NCBI GenBank assembly: GCA_003566995.1
Contig: PXBG01000027.1
Location: 1-35,657, forward strand
Source: Syntrophobacteraceae bacterium
Lineage (GTDB): Bacteria; Desulfobacterota; Syntrophobacteria; Syntrophobacterales; Syntrophobacteraceae
Reading direction: 5' to 3'
Length of the DNA: 35,657 nucleotides
In this document: positions 17,057-27,302 of the stretch, piece after piece
Layout of the letters: every line of letters starts with the position of its first letter
How positions within the stretch are numbered: the first letter of the stretch is position 1
Position numbers and translations under genes: made by a program
The notes under the pieces: model-generated
Told to the model about the DNA's origin: nothing
Seen by the model: the letters and a program-made list of their open reading frames with translations, nothing else
The model's database searches: none

Positions 17057-19417
17057 CTACTGCTCCTCGATCACTTTCCGTATCTTGACCGCCAGATCTT
17101 TCAACAAGAATGGCTTCTGAATGAATTTTACCTCTTCATCAAGTACTCCGTGGTGAGCGATAACGTTGGCCGTATAGCCAGACATGTAGAGTGTTTTAAG
17201 GTCAGGGTTGTGGGTTTTGAGCAATTGTGAAGATAATTCCCGACCGTTCATCTCCGGCATGACCACATCGGTTATGAGCAGAATAATCTTTTCACCATGT
17301 TCCACAGCAACCCGCAACGCATCCTTCGGATTTTTGGCGGTCAATACCGTGTAACCGAGGCGCCCGATCATTTCCCTGCACATTTTCAAAATAGCCGGCT
17401 CATCTTCGACCAGAAGGATGGTCTCGGAACCCATGGGGATTGCCTCCATGGATTCGTCGGCGGAGGGCAAAAAGGAGCTTTCCGGTTCATGGGAAGGAAA
17501 GTATATTTTGAAAGTCGTTCCTTTTCCGGACTCGCTGTATACGTTGACAAAACCTCTGTTCTGTTTGGCAATGCCGTAAACGATGGGCAGGCCAAGACCC
17601 GTTCCCTTGCCCAGCTCCTTGGTTGTAAAAAACGGCTCAAACAGCTGTTCCTTGACATCACTTTCTATTCCGCATCCATCATCGCTGACCGCCAGCATGA
17701 CGTATGGCCCCGGAATCGCCTCCGGGTTGCTCTTGCAGTAATCTGCATCAACTGTTGTGTTTTTTGTTTCTATGGTCAATTTCCCCGCATCGGATATGGC
17801 ATCACGGGCATTTACGGCAAGATTGACCAGAACCTGGTCCACTTGGGATGGGTCCATCTTCACCATCCACAGGTTTTTGCCGGGATGCCATGCGAGGTCA
17901 ATGTTTTCGCCAATTGTCCGCTGCAGCATTTTGAGCATGCTGGAAACGGTGTCGTTTAAGTCGAGCAGCACGGGACTGATGGTTTGCTGCCGGGCAAAAG
18001 CCAGCAGGTGCCGGACGATGTCAGCGGATCGCTTTCCTGCGGTGTGAATTTCCTGAATTGTTTTACGCAGGGGATCGGAAGGGTCCATCATGTCGATGGC
18101 AATTTCTGCGTAACCGTTGATGATGGTGAGCTTGTTGTTGAAATCATGGGCGATGCCCCCTGCCAGCCTGCCCACGGATTCCATTTTCTGGGCCTGGATG
18201 AGCTGTGCCTGGAGTTTTTCGTGCTCTTCCTCAGCCTCCTTGAGAGGTGTGATATCCGTCATGAAGCCGTCGAGATAGGCAACACTGCCGTTTTCGCTGT
18301 AGACACCCCTCCCCTTTTCATGTACCCAGCGAATTTCTCCCTCCTTGTGACGGATCCGATATTTTATGTCCCATGATTCTCCCTCCGCCACGGCCCTGTT
18401 GATGCTTTTCTCAACAAGCTCCCTGTCTTCGGAGTGGATCACACTCGCGTAGGTTCGCACGGTGTTGTGGACGAAATCACTGGAAGGGTAACCGCTCAGG
18501 GGATTAACCGATTCGCTGATGTACAGCATGGTCCAGTTCTTGTCGGGCATGCAGCGGTAAGTAACCCCGGGGATATTATCCACCAGCGCTTGATACTGAT
18601 CCCGTGCACTCTTGATTTCAGCCTCCACCCGCTTCCGTTCGGTGATATCCTCCGCAGAGCAAACCACATACTCTACCCGGCCCTTTTCATCCAGTTTCGG
18701 CGATTTGGTGATGGATAAGAGCCGTTTATTCCCAAAAGCATTCGTGACCCATTCCTCCGAGTGAAGCGTCCTACCGGAAGCAAAGACTTCGATGTTGCCC
18801 ACCCTGCAACCTTCTGCCTCCTCCTCGGGCATGAAATGGTAAATACTTTTAAAGGCGATATCCTGCGGCCTGACCCCTAAAAAATCCGCATGTGACCGAT
18901 TCACGGCTCCATATGTGTGTGTATCCGTCAGGTACCAAACCTGGGTTTGAATGTTATCCAGAAGGATACGACGGTCCATGATGGCGTGTTTCAGCATTTG
19001 GGTGCGGCGCTTGAGCTTCACCTGGTTACGTACCCGGGCCCGGACGACGTGCGGGTTAAAAGGCTTTGTAATGTAATCCACGGCACCGAGCCTGAATCCG
19101 GTTTCCTCGTCTTTGGCCTTGTCCTTTACGGTAACGAAAATCACCGGAATATCATGGGTCTGGGCATTGGCCTTGAGTCTCTTGCAGACCTCATACCCAT
19201 CCATATCCGGCATGATCACATCCAGGAGGATGACGTCGGGCGGGGTGGTGCAGGTCGTCATTTTCAGGGCTTTAGGGCCGCTCGCGGCCACCAGGACCCT
19301 GTACTCCTCCCGGAGCAAGTGGCCCAGAGGCTCAATATTGATCGGCTGGTCATCCACGATGAGCACGACGGGCTTGGCCAATGTTTCCCGACCATTCAAA
19401 TACTCAGACTTCTTCAA
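17057..19417 (-). CDS. Hybrid sensor histidine kinase, REC-PAS-PAS-HisKA-HATPase-REC
   Basis: The 786-residue, apparently cytoplasmic kinase has an N-terminal receiver (15-135; acidic pair D22-D23, phospho-Asp D66, K118), PAS domains at about 150-265 and 275-400 (each ending near a DIT motif), a HisKA box with H424 in GGIAHDFNN, a HATPase domain (N box [10 protein letters not shown] near 531-540, G1 DDGCGI 579-584, G2 GKGTGLGL 603-610) and a C-terminal receiver (from 665, phospho-Asp D717). No membrane segment is seen. The N-terminal receiver suggests that another kinase feeds it. It starts with TTG at 19417, which overlaps the TGA of a kinase-gene relic (TTGA), like the ATGA overlap in the neighbouring unit. 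Its promoter is not evident and may have been lost or lie beyond the relic. Confidence 0.92.
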   Translation of the reverse strand: MKKSEYLNGRETLAKPVVLIVDDQPINIEPLGHLLREEYRVLVAASGPKALKMTTCTTPPDVILLDVIMPDMDGYEVCKRLKANAQTHDIPVIFVTVKDKAKDEETGFRLGAVDYITKPFNPHVVRARVRNQVKLKRRTQMLKHAIMDRRILLDNIQTQVWYLTDTHTYGAVNRSHADFLGVRPQDIAFKSIYHFMPEEEAEGCRVGNIEVFASGRTLHSEEWVTNAFGNKRLLSITKSPKLDEKGRVEYVVCSAEDITERKRVEAEIKSARDQYQALVDNIPGVTYRCMPDKNWTMLYISESVNPLSGYPSSDFVHNTVRTYASVIHSEDRELVEKSINRAVAEGESWDIKYRIRHKEGEIRWVHEKGRGVYSENGSVAYLDGFMTDITPLKEAEEEHEKLQAQLIQAQKMESVGRLAGGIAHDFNNKLTIINGYAEIAIDMMDPSDPLRKTIQEIHTAGKRSADIVRHLLAFARQQTISPVLLDLNDTVSSMLKMLQRTIGENIDLAWHPGKNLWMVKMDPSQVDQVLVNLAVNARDAISDAGKLTIETKNTTVDADYCKSNPEAIPGPYVMLAVSDDGCGIESDVKEQLFEPFFTTKELGKGTGLGLPIVYGIAKQNRGFVNVYSESGKGTTFKIYFPSHEPESSFLPSADESMEAIPMGSETILLVEDEPAILKMCREMIGRLGYTVLTAKNPKDALRVAVEHGEKIILLITDVVMPEMNGRELSSQLLKTHNPDLKTLYMSGYTANVIAHHGVLDEEVKFIQKPFLLKDLAVKIRKVIEEQ

Positions 19418-19545
19418 ATGTGCACCTCGAATTTCAGGGCGTTGCCCAGCAGGTTGGTCAGAACCTGGCTCAGGCGCAGGGACTCGCCTGTCAGCAGCCG
19501 GGACACCCGAAAAATCAGTTCCAGATTTTTCTCATGGGTGGTGGT
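19414..19545 (-). pseudogene. Relic of a hybrid kinase gene (HATPase N-box fragment)
   Basis: On the minus strand this stretch encodes HEKNLELIFRV, then [12 protein letters not shown] and [10 protein letters not shown], an N-box fragment of a histidine kinase, ending EVHI-stop. It matches residues encoded at 22590-22718 in the large kinase on the opposite strand. The last 66 bases (19429-19494 against 22653-22718) differ at only one position. There is a 12-base in-frame gap in the middle, and the sequence after KF skips six residues present in the intact gene. It has no start codon, H box or G boxes, so it cannot be functional as a kinase. Confidence 0.8.
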
Positions 19546-19913
19546 GGGGCCGTGCAGCACAACTACAAAACAGGGCGAACAGGGCTTGGTGATCTAAGAC
19601 TTGGTACCACTTCGCCCTTGTTACTGCATGACAGCGCACCTGCCCGAAAAAAATTAAGAAACAAATTTTTAAATAACATAAAACATGATCATTTAACAAC
19701 AAATATCAACTCAGCTCGTCCGTTGAAATCTACAACCTGTTGTGATATCAGCGAACATGATTCAGGCAAGCTCAACAAATTGAAGCACAAACAGTTTAAG
19801 TGGCTTGAACAGCCAAAGGAATACCACAATCCGTGCCTGGCAAAGACATGCTGCCAGACGCAGACGACTGGCCCAAGTATGATGATACCCGTCTCTATAT
19901 GGAGGAAAATACT
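19546..19913. other. Head-to-head kinase intergenic region
   Basis: Between the kinase relic and the large kinase gene there is no credible gene. The 19650-19720 part is AT-rich and contains short palindromes around TGATCA (near 19687); it is the likely place for divergent promoters, but no clean -35/-10 pair can be named. Confidence 0.4.
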
Positions 19914-22900
19914 ATGAGAGGCGAAGAAAATTTCATGAGTTCTTCCTGCTCGCGGCCAAAATCCTCTTCATCTGTCCCCGATCCAGTGAAAATCCGCAAA
20001 AAAGCTGAACAAAAAGCGCAAACCATACCCTTGCCCCCCCTTGAGTCCATGGCCCGTGAGGAAATCCGGCAGATGTTTTATGAAATGCAGGCAAAGCGGC
20101 TTGAGTGCGAAATGCAAAACGAGATGCTGCGCAGTGATCTTGAGAAGGTGAATAGCATCCTGAATGAGATGAGCGACGGGGTTTGGTCTCTTTCATGGCC
20201 GGGGCTTGATATACTGTATCTCAGTCCTGCCACTGAAGAAATATACGGACGGCCGTTGCAGGAATTTCTTGAAAACCCCCGCTTGTGGAAAGAAGTTACA
20301 CACCCGGAAGATCAGCAGATAACAAGGCAGGCGCTTGCGCAATTGACAGAAAAAGGTGCAGCAAAAAGAGAGTGCCGTATTGTTCGGCCGGATGGAAGCA
20401 TCGCGTGGATTGCTGACAAAAGTGCATTGGTTTTTGATGAAAACAATATCCCCGTAAGGGTGGATGGGATATGCAGGGATATAACGAAGCGCAAACAGGC
20501 AGACGAAGCCTTGAGCAAAGCGAAAGACGATTACCAGAACATCAGCAATCTGACCGGGGACATCATCGTTCAGGTAGACAGGCAAGGGCGTTGGGCCTAT
20601 TTAAATGACCAGGCATGCCTGTTTTGGGGAAAACCCCGGGAAGAACTGCTTGGCCAGTTCTTCTCCAACTATTTGCACCCGGAAGATCAGGAAGAGACAG
20701 CGACTGCGGTCCGTAAGATGATAAGGTCGACAGACATGATAAGTGGCCTGGTCAATCGGCAAAGAACCCCTCGAGGGTGGAGAGTCGTTCAGTGGAATGG
20801 CTCCCCTCTTTATGGGGACGGCAACTATACAGGGTTTCAAGCGACGGGCAGGGACATCACCGAGCAAAAGCGGTCGGAGGCGGCCTTACTGGAACACAAA
20901 AAAAGACTCTCCCAGGCCCAGACCTTTGCCAGGGCAGGCATGTGGGAATTCAATATGGAAACATCGGTGCTCTATTGGTCCCCCGAGTGCGAGGCCCTCT
21001 TCGGCCTGGATGAAGGGGGGTTTGAGGGAACCTTTGAAGCCTTTCTCGACCGAGTGCATCCCGATGACAGAGAATATGTAGTCCATGTCAATCAACCCAT
21101 AACCCAATTGCAGGAAGGGGTGCCCCTTGAATACGACCACCGGATTATAACCAGATCTGGAGAGGTGCGCTGGGTAAAAGAGTCAGCGGGTGTCGTTCAC
21201 GATCAGAGTGGCAATCCCGTTCGGATAACCGGCTTTGTAATGGACATCACGGAACGCAAGCAGGTGGAGTGTCAGTTGCAGAACAATCTCCGGTTCCAGC
21301 AAATCGCAGCAGACCTTTCCTCGCGCTTTATAAGAACCACCCAAGAGAGCTTTGACAGGGATATAAACGAAATGCTCTCACTGGTCGGCAGTCATTTTCG
21401 GGTTGACCGTTCCTATCTCTTTTTATTTTCCCATGATCAGGAAACTATGACCAACACCCACGAATGGTGCAGGAAAGGTGTTGTTTCACAAATTGATAAC
21501 ATAAAGGACCAGCCCATCGATTCAATGCCCTGGTGGAAAGCCCGGATTTTTTCTGAAGATTTCGTCCATATTCCTGATGTGGAGACACTTCCTGATGAAG
21601 CGCTTGCCGAGAAGGAAGAGTTCGTCGGTCAGGGTATCAGGTCCCTGATCTCCATTCCATTGAAAAGCACTGGAAAACTCTGGGGTTTCATAGGTTTCGA
21701 CAGCGTGAACGACCACTATCACTGGAGCGATTTTGAAATCACCAACCTCAGAACCATAGCAAACATCGTCAGCGATCTTCTGCTGAAAATACAGTCGGAA
21801 GTTGTTCTTTCACAAAGCAAGAAGCAACTCGATATGTTCTTCTCCCAGTCCCTGAGCGGGTTCTTCTTCATGATGCTCGATGAGCCCGTCGCATGGAATG
21901 AGGCTGCGGACAAGGGAGCGCTGCTGGACTATGTCCTGGCGCATCAGCGCATGACCAAGGTTAACAAGGCGGTGCTGGATCAGTATGGGGCCGAAGAAAA
22001 AGACATTTTAGGGCTCACACCAAATGACCTGTTTGCCCACGACCTTGAACATGCCCGTCACGTATGGAAAGGGTTGCTCGATCAGGGCCGCTGCCACATG
22101 GAAACCAGGGAACAGCGTAGGGATGGTACACCCATCATCATTGAGGGCGACTATATTTGCCTCTACGATGAACAGGGGCGCATTGTAGGGCACTTCGGGG
22201 TCCAGCATGACATCACTGAGCGCAGGCGGGCGGAACAAAAGCTCAATGAGTATGCTCTGCAACTGGAGTTAACCAATATCGAACTGGACGAGGCCCTTGC
22301 CAGAGCCAAAGAGGCCAGCCAAGTTAAAGGGGAGTTTCTGGCCAACATGAGCCATGAGATTCGCACCCCCATGAATGCAGTGATTGGCCTCATTGAACTG
22401 CTCATGCAGACGGACCTGAACGACAGGCAGCGCAATTACCTGAACAAAATCAGCAGTTCTTCGCGCATGCTGCTGGGCGTCATCAACGATATCCTCGACT
22501 TTTCCAAGATCGAGGCCGGTCGGCTGAACCTGGATCTGCACACCTTCAGGCTGGACGAACTCCTGGACCAGTTGAAGACCCTGTTCTCAGCCACCGCCCA
22601 TGAGAAAGGGCTGGAACTGATTTTCCGGGTAGCCCCGGGCATGCCATGGGCACTGACAGGCGACTCCCTGCGCCTGAGCCAGGTTCTGACCAACCTGCTG
22701 GGCAACGCCCTGAAATTCACGGAGCAGGGGCAGGTGGAAGTCAGAATAAAGGAGGCGGAAGCGGGGGCTCAGAACCCGGAAAAAAGGGGTCAAAAATCAG
22801 CAGGTTTGCGTTTTGAGGTTTGGGACACGGGCATTGGCATGAGTGAAGAACAGGTGGCCGGGTTGTTCCGACCTTTCACGCAGGCAGACTCCTCCACCAC

Positions 22901-24548
22901 CCGAAAATACGGGGGAACCGGCTTGGGACTGGTCATTAGCCAGCGTTTAGTGGAATGCATGGGCGGGAAGTTGGGTGTGGAATCGACGCCCGGAAAAGGC
23001 AGCGTTTTCCATTTCGAGTTGGACCTGCCGGTGGTTGAGGCAGAAACGAAACGGGCGCATTTTCCCGATGCGTTCAGGCCCGGTGCCAGGGTCCTGGTGG
23101 CGGACGACCAGGAGACAGCCCGGGAGGTGCTCCGGGAAATCCTGGAGAGTTGGCAGCTAAAGGTTACCGAGGCCGGAAACGGACAAGCCGCGGTGCAGGC
23201 CGTGGTCGAGGCTGCAAAGGACGGGATGCCCTTTGAATTCATCCTAATGGACTGGAAAATGCCCGGCGAACTAGACGGCCTGCAGGCTGTTGCCAGGTTG
23301 CATCAGCACCGGGAAGAGAGTGTGCTGGCCGGGGATGGAATGCCGGTCTTCATCATCAGCGCTTTCAGCCGATACGACATGCCCACCGACCACCCGCCCT
23401 TCAATGCCTTTCTGGCCAAGCCGGTAACAGCCTCGACCCTGTTTGAAGCCATGCTGGAGGCCACTGCAGCCAAGTCCTGCTCCTCCCCCATGACAGGCCA
23501 TACCCCGGCGATTCCATCCACCCCTTCTTTTGCCGGTTCAACCATTCTGCTGGTGGAAGACAATCAGCTCAACCAGGAAGTGGCCCTGGAAATGCTGCAT
23601 CAGACCGGCGCCCGGGTTGTCATCGCCAATAACGGCGCCGAGGCTGTGGAAATGGCCTTGGCCCGGGCCTTTGACCTGATCCTGATGGATCTGCTGATGC
23701 CGGAAATGGATGGGTTTACCGCTGCGCGGCGCATTCGCGCCCATTCCCGCATTCCCATCATAGCATTGTCTGCCGCGGTCCTGGAGGCCGACCGAAACAA
23801 AGCCCTGGAAGCGGGTATGGACGGTCACCTGGCCAAGCCCATCAACAGCGCGGAACTGTACCGAACCCTTGGGGACTGGCTGGAAGAGCGGAGAGAGCCC
23901 TCTTTTGAGCCTGAAGCTGTACCGGGAATGGGATGCACATTGCCCGGGTTCCTGGAAGGTTTTGACCTGGAGGAGGGTCTGCGTGGTTTTGAAGGCAACA
24001 GATTATTTTATTTGAAAATGCTGCATAAGTTCAAAGACGAACTGGAAAAGGACTTTGCAGCCATACCGGAAATGATGGAGCGAACTGATGAATTTGAGGC
24101 TGCAGAACTCCAGGTTTTCATACGAATGACGCACACTCTAAAAGGTCTGGCCGGGACGGTCGGTGCAAAACGCCTGGCACGCGTTGCCGGGTTCATTGAC
24201 CAGGCCTTCAGGGAAAAGAAGCCCATTGCAAGGGACCATCGGCGGGAATTAATTGAGGCCCTTGTGCAGGCACGCAATCAATTGAACGCTTTGCCACCGC
24301 TGCCTGAGCGCAAGGGCGAAGTTTCCCGGGAGGAAGCTGTACTGGCCATGAGCCGACTATTGGCTTTCCTGCGTACCGGAGAAATGGTGGAAGACGATCT
24401 GTTGAATGCTGTGACCAGCTTTTTGGAACAGCGGACAGGCAAGGAGATGGCAACCCAGCTCAGAAACGTTGTGGAATGCTTTGACCATGATCAGGCTGCC
24501 GAACTGCTCACGGAACTGGCAGAGCGGGCGGGGGTCAACTTAACATGA
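19914..24548 (+). CDS. Large hybrid histidine kinase, PAS-PAS-PAS-GAF-PAS-HisKA-HATPase-REC-REC-HPt
   Basis: The 1544-residue protein is a complete phosphorelay in one chain. Approximate domains: PAS 78-192, 205-318 and 332-446, GAF 456-628, PAS 636-768, HisKA with H814 in [10 protein letters not shown], HATPase 910-1045 ([24 protein letters not shown]), receiver 1 with D1113 ([11 protein letters not shown]), receiver 2 from 1209 with D1259 ([10 protein letters not shown]), and HPt with H1407 (HTLKG). No membrane segments appear, so sensing is probably internal. The ATG at 19914 is preferred for its GGAGG 8 bases upstream; an earlier in-frame ATG at 19833 lacks one. The second half seems richer in CTG and GCC codons than the PAS/GAF half, which would fit a mosaic origin. 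The stop overlaps the diguanylate cyclase start, its likely partner. Confidence 0.95.
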   Translation: MRGEENFMSSSCSRPKSSSSVPDPVKIRKKAEQKAQTIPLPPLESMAREEIRQMFYEMQAKRLECEMQNEMLRSDLEKVNSILNEMSDGVWSLSWPGLDILYLSPATEEIYGRPLQEFLENPRLWKEVTHPEDQQITRQALAQLTEKGAAKRECRIVRPDGSIAWIADKSALVFDENNIPVRVDGICRDITKRKQADEALSKAKDDYQNISNLTGDIIVQVDRQGRWAYLNDQACLFWGKPREELLGQFFSNYLHPEDQEETATAVRKMIRSTDMISGLVNRQRTPRGWRVVQWNGSPLYGDGNYTGFQATGRDITEQKRSEAALLEHKKRLSQAQTFARAGMWEFNMETSVLYWSPECEALFGLDEGGFEGTFEAFLDRVHPDDREYVVHVNQPITQLQEGVPLEYDHRIITRSGEVRWVKESAGVVHDQSGNPVRITGFVMDITERKQVECQLQNNLRFQQIAADLSSRFIRTTQESFDRDINEMLSLVGSHFRVDRSYLFLFSHDQETMTNTHEWCRKGVVSQIDNIKDQPIDSMPWWKARIFSEDFVHIPDVETLPDEALAEKEEFVGQGIRSLISIPLKSTGKLWGFIGFDSVNDHYHWSDFEITNLRTIANIVSDLLLKIQSEVVLSQSKKQLDMFFSQSLSGFFFMMLDEPVAWNEAADKGALLDYVLAHQRMTKVNKAVLDQYGAEEKDILGLTPNDLFAHDLEHARHVWKGLLDQGRCHMETREQRRDGTPIIIEGDYICLYDEQGRIVGHFGVQHDITERRRAEQKLNEYALQLELTNIELDEALARAKEASQVKGEFLANMSHEIRTPMNAVIGLIELLMQTDLNDRQRNYLNKISSSSRMLLGVINDILDFSKIEAGRLNLDLHTFRLDELLDQLKTLFSATAHEKGLELIFRVAPGMPWALTGDSLRLSQVLTNLLGNALKFTEQGQVEVRIKEAEAGAQNPEKRGQKSAGLRFEVWDTGIGMSEEQVAGLFRPFTQADSSTTRKYGGTGLGLVISQRLVECMGGKLGVESTPGKGSVFHFELDLPVVEAETKRAHFPDAFRPGARVLVADDQETAREVLREILESWQLKVTEAGNGQAAVQAVVEAAKDGMPFEFILMDWKMPGELDGLQAVARLHQHREESVLAGDGMPVFIISAFSRYDMPTDHPPFNAFLAKPVTASTLFEAMLEATAAKSCSSPMTGHTPAIPSTPSFAGSTILLVEDNQLNQEVALEMLHQTGARVVIANNGAEAVEMALARAFDLILMDLLMPEMDGFTAARRIRAHSRIPIIALSAAVLEADRNKALEAGMDGHLAKPINSAELYRTLGDWLEERREPSFEPEAVPGMGCTLPGFLEGFDLEEGLRGFEGNRLFYLKMLHKFKDELEKDFAAIPEMMERTDEFEAAELQVFIRMTHTLKGLAGTVGAKRLARVAGFIDQAFREKKPIARDHRRELIEALVQARNQLNALPPLPERKGEVSREEAVLAMSRLLAFLRTGEMVEDDLLNAVTSFLEQRTGKEMATQLRNVVECFDHDQAAELLTELAERAGVNLT

Positions 24549-25462
24549 AAACAACTCGAGCACATTCAAAACCTGTCGTGCTCATCGTGGACGACCAGCC
24601 GGCCAATATTCATGCCATGGCCCGCCTGATCCGGGAGGATTACACCCTCCTGGCAGCAACCAGTGGAGCCAGGGCCCTTGAACTGGCCACCGGCAACAAG
24701 GTTCCCGACTTGATCCTACTGGATATCATGATGCCTGGTATGAGCGGGTACGAGGTCTGCCGGCAATTAAAAAGTGACCCAAAGACCAAGGACATCCCGG
24801 TGATTTTCATCACCGCCAGGAGTGACAGCGAGGATGAGGCCATGGGCCTGGATTTTGGGGCTGTGGATTACATTGCCAAGCCCTTCAACAATGCCGTGGT
24901 CAGAGCCAGGGTGCGCACCCACTTAAAACTCAAGACCCGGACGGACATGCTGGAAAACCTGGCCATGCTTGACGGATTGACAGGAGTGGCCAACCGCCGT
25001 AGCCTTGACAAATCCCTGGAGCTGGAATGGAGGCGGGCGGCCCGGACCGGTCAGGCTATCAGCTTGATCATGATCGACATTGACCACTTCAAAGCTTATA
25101 ACGACCATTACGGCCACGGCGCTGGCGACCGCGTTCTTCAGCGGATTGCCGAGACTCTGAGTTATGTGATCAATCGGCCTTCTGACCTTCTCGCCCGTTA
25201 CGGTGGCGAGGAATTCGCGTTTCTGCTCCCTGAAACGGATGCCAAGGGGGCGGCCTGGTTGGCAGGCAACATTCGGCAGGCCGTTGCTGAACTCGCCCTG
25301 CACCATGGTTTTTCACCTACTGCCAGACACATAACGATTTCCGTCGGGCATGCCACGCGAAAGGCTGACCCGGAGCGTTCGTCCCAGTACCTCCTCGAGG
25401 CCGCAGACCAGGCTTTGTATGGGGCAAAAAAAGCCGGCAGGAATCGGGTAGAAAGGGGATGA
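24545..25462 (+). CDS. Response regulator diguanylate cyclase (REC-GGDEF)
   Basis: The 305-residue protein has a receiver (10-128; phospho-Asp D60 in LLDIMMP, K112) and a GGDEF domain (about 138-305) that makes cyclic di-GMP from two GTP. The active site reads GGEEF (220-224), metal-binding Asp is in MIDIDHFK (D178/D180), and [10 protein letters not shown] opens the domain. An inhibitory site R211-P-S-D214 lies five residues before GGEEF, so feedback inhibition by c-di-GMP is expected. The ATG overlaps the stop of the large kinase by ATGA, arguing for coupled synthesis and phosphotransfer from its HPt. The receiver start ([11 protein letters not shown]) is closely similar to that of the left-hand kinase, also at DNA level. 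Confidence 0.95.
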   Translation: MKTTRAHSKPVVLIVDDQPANIHAMARLIREDYTLLAATSGARALELATGNKVPDLILLDIMMPGMSGYEVCRQLKSDPKTKDIPVIFITARSDSEDEAMGLDFGAVDYIAKPFNNAVVRARVRTHLKLKTRTDMLENLAMLDGLTGVANRRSLDKSLELEWRRAARTGQAISLIMIDIDHFKAYNDHYGHGAGDRVLQRIAETLSYVINRPSDLLARYGGEEFAFLLPETDAKGAAWLAGNIRQAVAELALHHGFSPTARHITISVGHATRKADPERSSQYLLEAADQALYGAKKAGRNRVERG

Positions 25463-25493
25463 ACGGATTTTTTCGGTTCAGTTGAAAAGACTT

Positions 25494-26468
25494 TCAGTAG
25501 ATCTGAAGGACCGAATTGATCAACCATCCCATATAAAAAATATAGACGGTGAAGAGCAGTCCACCCTCGAGCCGAGTGATTCTGCCGGGTCCTCTGAAAC
25601 CATACCCGATGACAAAGAGAGATGCGGTGAGAACTCCCATGACCAATATGTCACGATGGATGACTTCTTCGGGAACGGCCAAGGGATGGATGGCTCCGGC
25701 GATTCCCACCACCGCCAGCGTGTTGAAGAGGTTGGAGCCGAGCACATTTCCCAGTGCAAGGTCATGCTCCCCTCTGCGGGCGGCCATGAGGGCAGAAGCC
25801 AGTTCAGGAAGTGACGTTCCCAGGGCAACGATGGTGAGGCCAATGAGAAGGTCGCTGATTCCGAACCACTGAGCCATCTCCACCGCCCCCCAGACCAAGA
25901 TGCGGGAACTGACGATGAGAACCACAAGCCCGGTGAAAAGCCAGAAAAAAGCCTGCTTTTTGGGCATGTCATGGACGCTCAGCCCCCTTTCCGTTTCCAG
26001 GTCAAGACTGTCCCCCCGGTGACGAAAGCCCAGAACGATGGTCCAGGTCATCAATGCCCCGAAAAACATGAGCAAAATCCAGGCGTCCAGTCGCGTGAGT
26101 TTTCCATCCCAGAGAAGAAAGGCCGTCAAAAGGGTGACCATGAAAAGAAGGGGCAATTCTTTGCGCAGCGCCTGCGAATGAAAGGATATGGGTTGAATGA
26201 GAGCGGTGAGACCCAGTATGAGTGCGATATTGGCGATGTTGGAACCGTAGGCGTTGCCCATGGCAAGGCCCGGATTGCCCTGGGACGAGGAAATGACGGA
26301 GACAAACAGTTCCGGTGCGGAAGTTCCGAATCCTATGACCCCCATGCCGATCATCAGGGGAGGCATTCCCGCATGCCGAGCTGTGGCAGCCGTTCCCTCC
26401 ACAAAACGGTCGGCACTCCAGATCAAAAGGGCCAACCCTGCCACCAGGGCGATGGCGGCGGCGGTCAT
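25494..26468 (-). CDS. CaCA-family sodium/calcium exchanger-like membrane protein
   Basis: This 324-residue membrane protein has the inverted two-repeat layout of YrbG-type calcium/cation antiporters. The alpha motifs are GFGTSAPELFV (46-56) and ALGTSLPELAS (215-225), each followed by a second conserved segment (GNAYGSNIANI and GNVLGSNLFNT). About ten hydrophobic helices are split by a charged cytoplasmic loop (148-172). It probably exports calcium or a similar cation in exchange for sodium or protons. The ATG at 26468 gives the family-typical start; an upstream in-frame extension to 26558 has a non-membrane, atypical sequence. The gene faces the cyclase gene 31 bp away. Confidence 0.92.
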   Translation of the reverse strand: MTAAAIALVAGLALLIWSADRFVEGTAATARHAGMPPLMIGMGVIGFGTSAPELFVSVISSSQGNPGLAMGNAYGSNIANIALILGLTALIQPISFHSQALRKELPLLFMVTLLTAFLLWDGKLTRLDAWILLMFFGALMTWTIVLGFRHRGDSLDLETERGLSVHDMPKKQAFFWLFTGLVVLIVSSRILVWGAVEMAQWFGISDLLIGLTIVALGTSLPELASALMAARRGEHDLALGNVLGSNLFNTLAVVGIAGAIHPLAVPEEVIHRDILVMGVLTASLFVIGYGFRGPGRITRLEGGLLFTVYIFYMGWLINSVLQIY

Positions 26469-26807
26469 GCAAAGCCCCTGATTTCTCTGCCCGTGAGAAA
26501 TGCCGAGGTGACCCAAAACATTTTTGGTTCCTCTCTCAAATGACGATTCTTTTGGCAAGGAATCTGTGGAGAAGCACAGCCGGGCTCATGGAGCCAGGGA
26601 TCGAAACCACCCACCCGTGAACGGATTTTTCTGGACGGCCCGGACTTGGCTTTGATTGCGTGAAGACAAGAACCCGGGAATGAGTTAAAGTCTCTTTTCA
26701 TCGAAATGAAATGGCAATGTTTTGAAGGTTTCATAAAGTTTTGAAAGCTCCAACTCCATGTCCCCAATTCTTTTGAAGATACATGTTCAGCAGGAGTGAT
26801 CTCTATT
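26469..26807. other. Divergent region between the exchanger and lipoprotein genes
   Basis: No gene is supported. It has an inverted repeat TTTCAT-CGAA-ATGAAA (26696-26711) and, just after it, two direct copies of GTTTTGAA at 26719 and 26738, 19 bp apart. These could be operator-like sites; clear promoters are not visible. Confidence 0.4.
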
Positions 26808-27263
26808 ATGAAATGCTGGTTCTTTGAAAGCAAACGGATAGACCAGTGGCTTCGAATTTCTTGCATCCTTTTTTTAATGGTTCCCCTGTCCTGCGCCACT
26901 TTGGGAAAGCCCAAAAATGACGAGGCAGGACTGATCCAGTCCGTACAGGCTTTTCACAACGCGCTGAAATGGGAGGATTACAAACTTGCCAGCACCTGGT
27001 TCCACCACTCCCAGAGGGAAAATTTCTGGAACCTGGCCGATGAACTGAATGAAAACGTCCGCGTGATGGATTTCTCTCTACGCGATGTGTGGGTGGAGCA
27101 GCAGAGCCTCACAGGAGTGGCTCACATCCGTTGTCAGTACTTCCATACCCGAGACCCTCGGCTCATGTCAAAAACATTGACCCAGCGATGGAAATACATT
27201 CCGGACCAACAGGCATGGATTGTGGAACACTCCAATCTTGAGGCCCTGCTCACCGCTCCCTGA
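26808..27263 (+). CDS. Small putative lipoprotein of unknown function
   Basis: The 151-residue product begins with a basic N region, a hydrophobic stretch (about 14-28) and MVPLSC, a loose lipobox that would place the lipidated Cys at 29. The mature part reads as a small soluble alpha/beta domain with helix-rich HNALKWEDYKLASTWF (52-67) and an end WKYIPDQQAWIVEHS that is reminiscent of NTF2/SnoaL-like folds (tentative). No family is recognised. AGGAG lies 11 bases before the ATG. It is 39 bp from the photolyase gene and may be cotranscribed. Confidence 0.7.
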   Translation: MKCWFFESKRIDQWLRISCILFLMVPLSCATLGKPKNDEAGLIQSVQAFHNALKWEDYKLASTWFHHSQRENFWNLADELNENVRVMDFSLRDVWVEQQSLTGVAHIRCQYFHTRDPRLMSKTLTQRWKYIPDQQAWIVEHSNLEALLTAP

Positions 27264-27302
27264 TTCACATGTCCTCAAACCACAGCAAGGGAGGAGTTTC
27301 CA

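Noticed and set aside
19381..19917. A plus-strand frame across the kinase relic
   Set aside because: Its repeated Gln-rich text is the antisense of the HATPase N-box; the sense information is on the minus strand.
26587..26625. Sequence resembling a tRNA T arm (reverse strand GGTTTCGATCCC)
   Set aside because: The loop has an extra base and no anticodon or D arm can be folded around it.
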